DNA from: Desmodesmus armatus
Lineage: Eukaryota; Chlorophyta; Chlorophyceae; Sphaeropleales; Scenedesmaceae
Direction: 5' to 3'
Assembly: GCA_007449985.2 (NCBI GenBank)
Contig: VIIQ02000773.1
Span: forward strand, 1 to 64,000
Length of the DNA stretch: 64,000 bases
Shown: in pieces, positions 9,940 to 18,860 of the stretch
Position numbering within the stretch: position 1 is the stretch's first letter
Layout: the number at the start of each line of letters is the position of its first letter
Program-made: the position numbers and the translations under genes
Notes under the pieces: generated by a model
What the model was told of the DNA's origin: nothing
Seen by the model: the letters and a program-made list of their open reading frames with translations, nothing else
Database searches by the model: none

Positions 9940-12900
9940 ATGGGAACCAACCAGCAGCTCCAGCAGCTGGCTGTCCCCCCTTACTGCCTGTGAGGAATGA
10001 GAAGTGGGTGTCTGCTGTCGTTTCAGCTCTCCCTGTCTTCATACTAGGCTGCGTTATCGTTCTACTAGCATGTCAGTTCCGCCTTGCCAGCCTGCAAGCA
10101 GCGACCGTCGGTTACGGCCAACCAGCAACAGCAACAGCAGACCAACACAGCAGCAGCGCGGATGTCAGCGAACGGCTGTTAGCAGCGGCCCAACAGCACA
10201 GCAGCAGCAGCAGCAGGAAGCAGGAGCAGGCAGCCACCAAAGCAGCAGTGGTGAAGGACACCCTGGTGATCTATGTGCTCAACGAAGATGACCCCATATT
10301 CAGGGACAACTTTGAGTACTTCCTGCTGGCAGGAGTGCAGGAGGACAGCAGGTGGGCTGGCACACACCACACACAGGGCTGAAAGAATTGCTTGCATGTC
10401 ACTCTTTGCTAGCTACGCATGTATCTTCTATGCCCACACCCAAGAGACCCATTGGTTGGGCTCACCCTCAGTGTCTCCCCCCCGCCCCGGCCCCTTGCTT
10501 TCCCCAGGTGTGCGTACGTGGTGTGTGTTCAGCTGCAGTCCTTCAAGGCTGCTGGGGAGCTTCCCGCCCTGCCTAGCCTGCAGCCAACCAGCTTTGCCAG
10601 CCCCCCCCCCCCCCCACACACACTGAGCGATTACGTCACTGTTGCTGGCCTATCCAGTAGGACAGTCTTAGTGAGCTTGCATGTATCCAAGTACTCCCCC
10701 TGTCGACACACACATGTGTACACACACACCACGTACACAAACACGGTTGTCATCAAGCCAAGTGTCTCACACGCACGTCACACACCTTACAAAGATTGTT
10801 ACCAACCCACTCCCTCGCTCCCCCATTCCCCCCCCCCCCCCCCCGACAACCCCCTTCCCCTCCCCCTTGCCCCCCCCCAGGTGTGCGTATGTGGTGGTGG
10901 TTCAGCTGCAGTCCTTCAAGGCTGCAGGGGAGCTTCCCACCCTGCCTGGCTGCAGTACCTGTACTATGGTGGCAAGTGCATGGAGTGGGGCATGGTGGGC
11001 TGGGTGATGGAGTCCGGCCAGGTGCGAAGTGGGGTGAGGCTGGGGCTGTCCCTATTAAACTGCTGTACTTGAGGTGATATCTAGTCGTGGATGGGATTTT
11101 ACAGCAGGTCTTAGTGTGGATGGTATCTTGCAGCAGGTGCTGCAGGACCGTCCTGGCTACGGCCGACAAAGGGATGCTTTCACAAATCAATGTCTGTGCT
11201 TTCAAGGAGTGGGTCCTTAGTTGGGTATAATCGTTGCAGGTGCAACATATGACGTGCATGTGTGTCAGCAGAGGCAGTGCATGCATACTCATGCATGCCC
11301 ACGAAAATCCGTCCTACAAGGATAGTCAAACAATGACACTAGTACGGAAAGCCAGGGCGGCCTGCAAAGAGTTTCAAAGTTAGGCAAGCGTTCACCTAGT
11401 TGTGTGTCTGCATGCAGGTGGAATGGCAGGACTACAAGTACTTTGTGCTGTTGTCCAGTGTTGTGCGGGGTCCCTTCTTGCCCACATACCTAGACGGAAC
11501 TATGCACTGGACACAACCACTCATTAGGTGGTGGGGTGTGGGTGGGTGGGTGGGGTAGGGGCGAAGGGGACGTGGGGCAGTGGTTTGTTGTGTGTGGTTG
11601 AGTGTGGGGCCGCTTCCGAAGCGGCCTTCATGCACGAGGACGAGTGGTTGTGGTGGCGTGGCGTGGTACATGGGGGTTTGGGGGGGGGGGGGTAACTGGG
11701 GCGGGGGGGGGGGGATGGGTGAAGTTGTACATGGCAACTAGAAGGCTTGCAGTTTGAACGACCATGTGAAGATTGCCAGTCTCATTGTCAATGGGTTCCA
11801 GCACCCTCAATCCCCACTGCTGTGCCAGAGCCTTGGGCTTACAAACCACACATATTTTCCATGCTGTGCCATGCTGTGCTGTGTCGTGCTGTGTCATGCT
11901 GTGCCCTTGCAGTCGCCTGAGTGACCGTGTGAAGATGGTTGGCCCTGTTGTCAGCTGTGTGCCAGCCCCTTCGGACCCCAAAGATGTGTCAGCTCCCTGG
12001 GCGTACAACCCACACATACCCTTCCATGCGATCGCAGTAGACAGGTGTCTGTTGTGAGGCTGCACTGCGGTGTTGTTATGTTTCATTTGGTATGGGTGTT
12101 CTCCTGCCATGTTTGTTTCACATCAGTGAGTCTCCCTCTCATATCACTGCACAAGATTTGTTTGACAACAGCCGCACCAATACAGCATGGAGGGAAACAC
12201 CAGCAGTTGTACCGAGTATTTATTGTATCACCCCCCCCTCCCCCGCACCCCCAACTCCTCATGCTGTCTCAAAAAGGCATATTTCATGCATAGTCTTCAT
12301 GCAGCACAGCGCATCATGTAGTTCCGCTGTCACTTGTCCTGCAGGGAGGGTCTGCTGACACTGCAGCGTGCTGGGGTCACGGACTGCCACACCACACCTG
12401 GCAGGAAAAGTTTGCGTCGGAGCTGCGAGCCGCGTCAGCACTGTTTGAAGCGGGCTACAGCATAGACTGCCTGCTGATCAGGTGCGTGTGTGGGGTGCGG
12501 TGGGGTGGGGGGGGGTGTAGTGAGAGAGTTGGCGAGGAGGTTGGTCACCAAGTAGTGCCTAGTACTCAGTACCCACAATGTTGCCAGTGCGCTTGCATTG
12601 TTCACATGCCAGGGCTTGTTCAGTGTTGCCAGGAACGTTGACGTCGTTGCGAACGACTGACACTGACACCACCACCCGTGCCGTGCCATGCCGTGCCGTG
12701 CCATGCCGTGCCATGCTGTGCTGTGCTGTGCTGTGCTGTGTTATGTGTGTGTAGGTACCAGGGTGTTGACTGGTCTCACCCCTCTGCAGCTGGTTGCAAC
12801 AGGCTGTGGGACCCAACAGGCCCAGGGGACTATGCTTATGATGGCCTGGCAGTAGACCCACTGGAGGTGCGTGCAGCTGTGTGAAGTTAGGAATGCATAA

Positions 12901-13599
12901 CAGTGTAATCGCTACATCATATTCAGACACAGGCTAATTTCAAGGGTGTGGGTGTTACAAAGAGGCATGTTCATGCCACACAACAACGGCACTGTCCAAG
13001 TGGGTAACGCTGGCAGAAAGAGAAGTATAACTGCCCTTGTTTTCGTCACTGCTGCCAAATACTCAATCCCCGGTGACAGACACACTCAGCTGTGCCTCCT
13101 TGCATGTGCTATTTGCGCATGTGAGCAGCCGCATGCCGGCCAGCGCGTGCCGCCAGACCTACACACACAGTATGTGCTGTCTGTGCCCGCATGTCTCACA
13201 CTCTTTGCTTTCTGAAGACACCCCCCCCCCCCACACACACTTATATTGTGTGTTCCCATGCACTTGTACACAACTTTGGAACGTGGCAACTTTGATAGAT
13301 GATACATTGGCTGGATGCACTTCCTGTGTCTTCACACACGCATTGTGTAGCTCTGTCCCCCGCAGTGCTGTTTGCGCTTGTGAACAGCCCCATGCTGACC
13401 CTGCAAGGTGCCGCCAACATACATACGCACACTCTTTGCTGTTTACCGACACACACACGCACCCCCCCCCCTACACACACTTTGCATCTCTTCTCTTCAC
13501 AGGTGCTGGTTGCGCGTGTGAACAGCCCCATGCTTGCCCCGCAAGGTGCCGCCAACATACATACATACTCACTCTTTTCTGTCTTCTTACTCACACTCC

Positions 13600-13640
<41 letters not shown>

Positions 13641-15155
13641 TGTGTATCTGTGTATCTGTGCAGGTGCTGTTTGCGCGTGTGAACAGCCCCATGCTGGCCC
13701 AGCGTGTAGCCGTCATACACAGACACACTCTTTGCTGTCTTCTCACCCCCCCCCTCAAAACACATACACATTGTGTAGAAATGTCCTCCGCAGGTGCTGT
13801 TTGACGTGTGAACAGCCCCATGCTTGCCGCCGTCAACGTACATACAAACTCTTTGCTGTCTTCCGCCCCCCTCCCCCCCACCCCCCCCCCCACACACACA
13901 CATTGTGCTTCTGTCTGCCGCAGGTGCTGTTTGCGCGTGTGAACAGCCCCATGCTGGCCCAGCGCGTGCCCTCAGTGCTGAAGGCCCTCAAGTACTCTGA
14001 ATGGCACTGGCAGTGGCATCAGAGGCCGTGGGCTGTCCGACAACTCCACACAACGCGTGTCGGGTGAGTGGCATGTATGAAATGTGATGCATATGTACCT
14101 TGCAGTGCAGGGGTCTGTCGAGCTAGCTGTCCAGCAGGATGGTCGGTGGATGCATCCATATGGTGTTGTGCACGAGTGATGTTGGTGCCCGCCGGGGGGT
14201 GGGGGTGAACGGGCACTCTGAGTGGGCCCTGGCGGTGGCATCAGAGGCGGTGGGGCTGTCTGACAACTCCACACAACGGGTGTCGGGTGAGTGGCATGTG
14301 TGGATGCGCACTGCACCGGGTTGGTCCAGCAAATGGTTCAATTCGCGTGAGGATCAGGGTTGGTGTATGGTGTTTTGCGTGTGTGATGTTAGTGCCCTCC
14401 TCCGGGGGGGGGGGGGGATAAGGAGCACTCCAAGGGGGCAGTGACGATGGCATCAGAGCTAGGGGCTGTGTCAAGTGATTTGCAGATCCTGTGCTATGTC
14501 GATGTGATGCACAAGGCTCAATGGTGGTTGTCATGCCAAGTGCCTGTGTGTTACTACTATAAGCAGTAGTTGTATACCTATCCAAGTACTGACTAGCTGC
14601 ATGTATGTATGTGACGTCTTGCTGCAGCCAATGCCTACATGACCAACAAGGGTCTGTTCAAGCTGCCGCGCATCCTGACAGCCTTTGTGCGGGGTAGGAG
14701 TGCTTTGATGTGCCATACTTTGTTGAACACAACCGCGACTTCTTTGGGAAGGCAAGGGTGGAGAAAGTGGACGTAGAGGTGAGTGTGCACCCTGACATGA
14801 TTGTAAAACATGTTATTTTTGAAAATGTAACACATTCAGCGGTACCGAATTCACATGGGATAAATGTGATATCATGTCGACTGCTTGATGAGTATGGCAT
14901 TATCTGCAGACATGATGTTGCATTGACGCTCTGACTGCAATACCCTGTGTGAGTTTTACCACAACTTGTAGATCCACACTGACTCCTGCCTGTCACTGCT
15001 GCCTTCTGCCCGTCGGGGCGTCCCATCCGCTGCTGCTGCTGCTGCTGCTGCAGAATGCGTGGAAGTTCTTCGTGTACATCGCTCAGTTTGAGGACCGGCC
15101 CTTCCGCTACACCTGTGGCTTCAACTTCAGCTCCGTCTCCCTGCCAGCTTTCTAG
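9940..15155 (+). CDS. Glycosyltransferase-like type II membrane protein (conserved plant/algal family)
   Basis: The N-terminus has one membrane anchor (about 10014-10080) after a short cytoplasmic tail, then a Gln/Ser stem. Family segments follow in order: DTLVIYVLNEDD (exon 1, to 10351); QLQSFKAAGELP and YYGGKCMEWGMVGW (10880-11020); VLLSSVVRGPFLPTYLDG...HWT (11418-11527); LSDRVKMVGPVVSC (11913-12044); an 'EGLLTLQRAGV...FEAGYSIDCLL' exon (12345-12481); YQGVDW...YDGLAVDPLEV (12755-12866); LFARVNSP (from 13924); then 14628-14778; and the last exon 15054-15155 (stop TAG). The 'SSVRGPFLP' motif is typical of uncharacterised Golgi-type glycosyltransferases of algae and plants. Frame breaks occur near 9975, 10940, 12405, 14005-14030 and 14699. 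The ATG at 9940 joins the anchor frame only if one C is missing from the C run at 9975-9980. Introns carry tandem copies of exon edges. The function is inferred from the family. Confidence 0.65.
10470..10960 (+). repeat. Tandem duplication of glycosyltransferase exon 2 start
   Basis: Two copies of a C-rich intron end plus acceptor plus exon start: exon sequence begins at 10508 in the first copy and about 10881 in the second. They share the stretch encoding QLQSFKAAGELP. Only the second copy runs on into the next family motif. Confidence 0.8.
11741..11860 (+). repeat. Degenerate copy of the 'VKMVGPVVSC' exon
   Basis: The sequence resembles the functional exon at 11920-12030 (GACCRTGTGAAGATKG..., then a CCAGCCCC-like and a CTTACAAACCACACATA-like segment). 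It carries several substitutions and lacks the acceptor context. It lies in the intron directly upstream and is best read as a decayed tandem duplicate. Confidence 0.65.
11861..11912 (+). repeat. GTGCT/GTGCC pentamer microsatellite
   Basis: Short variants of a TGTGC-type pentamer repeat run up to the acceptor of the exon at 11913. The same kind of pentamer array precedes the exon at 12755 (12676-12750). Confidence 0.7.
12676..12750 (+). repeat. GTGCC/GTGCT pentamer microsatellite
   Basis: About fifteen tandem pentamers (CCGTG, CCATG, CTGTG) immediately precede the acceptor at 12752-12754. It lies in an intron of the glycosyltransferase-like gene. Confidence 0.85.
13106..13960 (+). repeat. 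Six tandem copies of an exon start plus intron
   Basis: Copies of the exon start encoding LFARVNSPMLAQRV begin at 13106, 13365, 13503, 13664, 13794 and 13924. Each is followed by an intron-like CA-rich stretch and most are preceded by a CAG acceptor. Spacing is 259, 138, 161, 130 and 130 bases. Only the last copy (13924) continues into further coding sequence. Confidence 0.88.
13600..13637 (+). repeat. (CA)n microsatellite
   Basis: A pure AC dinucleotide run of about 19 units lies within the intron between the third and fourth exon-start copies. Confidence 0.95.
13990..14500 (+). repeat. Three tandem copies of an exon end plus G-rich intron
   Basis: The segment encoding SEWALAVASEAVGLSDNSTQRVSG is clearest in the copy at 14217-14290. 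A first copy with two missing G bases lies at 13998-14068, and a third, decayed copy at about 14430-14480. GTGAGTG donors follow the first two copies. Confidence 0.75.
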
Positions 15156-15739
15156 CAGCTGTCAGACCAATAGAGCAGCAGCTTCAGCTTCAGCAGCAGG
15201 CGCAGCAAATGCACGCACCAGTTCGTGAGCTTGCCACTAGCATACCCCCCGCTGCAGCTGTGGCAGCAAAGCAGCTAGCGCAGAGAGGGTCGGAAGGGGC
15301 ATGCCTCCCTGCCAGTGTTCTATAGGTTGCAGCTGTCTTTGATCATTGGCTCAGGGTTTGAGGTTCACCTGAACCCTTAATCCCGAACCCTGAATCTCAT
15401 TCTGACAGCTGTGGGTTGGGTTGCTGGAGGTCTCTGCACTGATGTTGTATACTGATATCAGTGTACTATCCCCACTAATCCAGTCGAATGAATTTTGGTG
15501 GGCCAGCATCTGGTTGCTCAAAAGCATCCCCAGCTGTTGTTGCTGATGGGCTCGGTTAACACACATGCTGCAAAGCATGCGGTAGGACTGTGCAAGCCTT
15601 GCATGACAATCATTTTGAACGATCGTGGAGGGACGGACCGAACAGCAGAATCACGCAGCATGATGTGTCATTTCCATGCCTTGAGTCATCGCCACGTCAT
15701 AAGTGAGGGAGGGTTGGGGTTACACCAAGGGTTGACGCT

Positions 15740-16130
15740 GCCAGCAGTGCCTACAACACTCTGTGTGCCAGCTGCAGTAGCTGCTGGTCTGTGATGCCTG
15801 CCTATTTCTGCAGCTCCAAAAAAGGGCTCGGTTATTATTTGGCTCCAAAAGAGGGCTCGCCGAGCCCTCTTTGGTGCCACATGGTAAGTTACCATGTGGC
15901 ACCAAAAGAACAAGCCACCTACAATATCTATCTTGTGTGCCAGCTGCAGTAGCTGCTGATTTATGCCGTGATGCCGTCCTAGGGGGATTCAAAGAGGGTG
16001 GTTGTTACCGTATGACACCCAAGTACAACACCAAATATAACACCAAAAATAACACCAAGTATAACATGAAGTAATGAAGCTGCCTACAACATCTTGTGTG
16101 CCAGCTGCAGTAGCTGCTGGTCTGTGATGT
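15740..16130 (-). repeat. Triplicated 3' end of the mL46 gene
   Basis: The last 30-40 bases of mL46 coding sequence (encoding QQLLQLAHKML and stop) recur at about 15755-15800, 15935-15975 and 16084-16128. The rightmost copy is joined to the rest of the gene and is the functional end. Between the copies are perfect palindromes and a short AACACCAA tandem repeat (16018-16070). Confidence 0.8.
15848..15906. repeat. Two abutting perfect palindromes
   Basis: The first has 12-bp arms around one central base (15848-15872). The second has 18-bp arms around one central base (15870-15906) and overlaps the first by three bases. A further partial direct repeat (CTCCAAAA...GGGCTCG) lies just to the left. 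Strong cruciform or hairpin potential; possibly a fold-back element remnant. Confidence 0.9.
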
Positions 16131-16524
16131 ACTGTTCCAGCTCCTCCTTCGCCACCCATGCAAAGTCACTTGCCACACCATCAGCCAGCTGCACATCCCA
16201 CGGGTCATTCACCACCTGTGGGTACATGCAGCAAGTGGAAGCAGAAGCAGCAGCAGCAGGCGAAAGCAGCAGCAGCAGGCAAAGGAGTCAGCATGAGGCA
16301 GATATCTAAAAGTACAACGCAGGGAGAGGGGAGTCGCAGGTGGGTGCTTTTGCCGCTAGTCCGTAAACCCTAAACCCAACCTCAAACCCTAACACCATCA
16401 CCAACAGCAGGAGTACCCAGGCTAAGGCAGCAGATGGCCAGTGTTACCTGTGCTAAATGGAAGAACACGCGCCCTGCCGGGAGTTCCTGCGGCTGCTGCT
16501 GCTGCTCACTGCTGTCACTGGCTG

Positions 16525-16568
<44 letters not shown>

Positions 16569-18237
16569 AGGATGTCCATGTGTGCCATGGGGGCATTACC
16601 AACGAAGTAAACCTGCATAAGCAGCACCACAATCGATTACAATCAACAAGACAACATCTGATGCATCCTAATCTTATGCGCATTGTGCAGTGCAAGTGTT
16701 GAATGTCAACCACGTGTGTCACTCAGTAGCAGCCGCCAGCAATGCGCTACTGCTTAAACCAGCTGTGAGTGGGCCTCGATGGGCGATGCCCGTGGTTTGT
16801 TGGAAACACATCTCTGAGGCACTGCCACAAAAGGGAGGCACAGGGAGTACACCCTCCCACACAAAGACACAGATAATCAGTCCTTCCGGCATACATCTTC
16901 AGGAATTTGAGGGGATCAGCTGAGCCAGCGATCGCCAATCGTGCTGGTCTCTCTCTCAAAGACACCACCGCTCCGCACCTGGGAGAGGCCGATAGTTTCC
17001 CGCAGCGCCCGCTCAGCTGCTGCCCGTATTGTTTCACCCTCCTGGTGTGACGTGTGCGGAAACGTCCAAGAGACATTGTCCCCACTGCTGCTGCTGCTCT
17101 TTGCGCTGCCGCCTGGCGCTGCCGCCGCCGCCGCCGCTGCTGCTGGCGAGAGAGCGTTACGATCTGCTTTTACCAGCAGGACCAGTTTGTCTCGCAGCCG
17201 CCGTTTCATGGTGCTGCACATCACACACACGAGGTCAAGAGGAAGAGAGCGGCAGGGGATCCAAGCATGAGAGGTGAGGCAAAGAGCACAACGTGTGGGC
17301 TGATTTGTACACGCAGGGGAAGCCGCTATGTGCGTACAACATGCCCTGACACAATGGCTTTCTCTGTCAGCTGTGCTGCTCGCCTGCCCATTTGCCTGCC
17401 TGGCTGCCCGGCCTGGGTGTCAGGTCACTGGACTTACTTGACTGCATGTTTGGCATCTGCTGCAGTACTGCTGGCCGCCTCGTCAGCTGCTGCTGCATCC
17501 TGCAACATATATTATCAGCACAGCACCAGGCAGCAAGGCAGCAGTACCCTTAAAACAGCAATCGCAAGTGGTCTGGCTTTAGTAATTGACACTGTGAACA
17601 CCAGCCAACAAGTGAATCTATTCTTCATACTTGTGATCAGTTAGTGCATGACTGTCAGTGTGCAAGAGTGATACGCTGGTGTGACCTACAGCTGGCTGCT
17701 GTCACGTGCTCCCTGCACTGCTGCACGTGGTGAAGTGTGAGCTGGGGGCCGCACTGACCTTTGCTTCTGCATCTCTCTGTTTGGCATCCAAGCTGGGGTA
17801 CTGCTTTAGGCGGTTGACCTGTAGCTGCACGAGCGCTTTCCTGGCCTTGTTTTCGATCTCGGCAGCAGGTGGAGGAGACTTCAAGATCTGCAGGGTTGTA
17901 CACATATGTTGAATATAGAGGAGCAAGGGGTGATCCAGGCAGTGACTGCAAGGGGTCCTCTGTTGCTTGTGAAGTACAGGCAGTGCAGGACAGGACCACA
18001 TACAGCAATCGACACTCAATGAGTAGCTGTTCTGACCGGTGCCCTTGTTCTGAGAACATCGCAACAACCCAAAGTACTCACCGGAAGTCTCTCCAAAACA
18101 CAGGCAGCATACAGTGGCGGGTGTTGCTGCTGGTCTGCTGCAGTGCCGCTGCTGCTGTTGCTGGGGGCAGCTGAAGCAAAACATCGCTGAAAGCTGCTAG
18201 CTGCGGTTAAATTGAGACCTTGCAGCCCAAAGTACAT
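16084..18237 (-). CDS. MRPL46: Mitochondrial large ribosomal subunit protein mL46
   Basis: Six exons on the minus strand fit with consistent phases: 18237-18082 (start ATG), 17887-17759, 17499-17438, 17213-16979, 16612-16448 and 16215-16084 (stop TAG), giving 292 residues. Exon 1 gives a Ser/Phe/Ala-rich mitochondrial presequence and then 'VLERLP', a segment found at this position in plant homologues. Exon 4 carries the Nudix-like core: RRLRDKLVLLVK, WTFPHTSHQEGE and AAERALRETIG. Exon 5 has YFVGNAPMAH and the 'GRVFFHLAQ' strand. Exon 6 has DFAWVAKEEL. All are hallmarks of mL46, a structural protein of the mitoribosome whose Nudix fold is not catalytic. Exon 4 has a poly-Ala insert and exon 5 a poly-Ser insert from a GCT repeat (16515-16568). 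The gene diverges from succinyl-CoA ligase alpha, another mitochondrial protein. Confidence 0.92.
16515..16568. repeat. (GCT)n in mL46 exon 5
   Basis: An almost pure GCT run of about 17 units encodes poly-Ser in mL46 on the minus strand. It keeps frame and lies between the YFVGNAP and FFHLAQ segments. Confidence 0.9.
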
Positions 18238-18860
18238 TTAAGCAGGGTTTGGAGCGCGGGGCAGCTCCCAGCGAGCAACTGCACAGGTGATCTAGCCATG
18301 CTGGTGTGCTTTCTGTTTCGCTTCCTTCAGCTGCCAACACCGCCACAAATCGTCAGCGTTGCCAAAAATTGCAATGTTCATCCACTCCAAGCTCAAGGCA
18401 AACCACTTTGGGAGGGGGGTTGACTAATGTCACGCTTATGAATTCAGAGAAAGCCTCTGTGCGAGTTCAGATCCCTTGACTCAATCTTCATTATACCACA
18501 TCACAGGCGCACGTACCTGGGCACGTGACACCGCCTTTCGCTGTCGGAGTCCAACAGTCCCCTGATCTGGACAACAGCCTTGCACTATGGTCCGGTGTCA
18601 GCAAGCCTTCAGGTTCGGTTCCCCCTGCTAGGCTGTGTTGTGAGTAGCATAGCTCCTCCCTGAACACCTGCACCCCGTGTCTGCAGGCTTCTGTCAGCCA
18701 CATTGCAAGAGACTGTCCTAGGCAGTGGCTGGAGGTCTTTCTCTCAGGTAGGGCTCGACCAGGGTCTCAGGGCATGTCGAGATACAGTTTTATGTATACG
18801 CTTGCGTTCTACCTGCAGCAGTGCGGTTGACATGCGTGGGCCCGACGACGCATTGCCGAG
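18238..18860. other. Divergent promoter region
   Basis: It separates two genes for mitochondrial proteins transcribed away from each other (mL46 leftward, succinyl-CoA ligase alpha rightward). The first exon of the ligase, expected to encode a mitochondrial transit peptide, should lie here, but I could not identify it with confidence. No clear TATA or other element was seen. Confidence 0.4.

Noticed and set aside
10800..10850. G-quadruplex as a specific regulatory element
   Set aside because: Long C and G runs are frequent in introns throughout the window, so a single one is not informative.
16364..16392. Interstitial telomere (CCCTAAA type)
   Set aside because: Only one perfect unit within loosely similar AACCC-rich sequence; too short to call.
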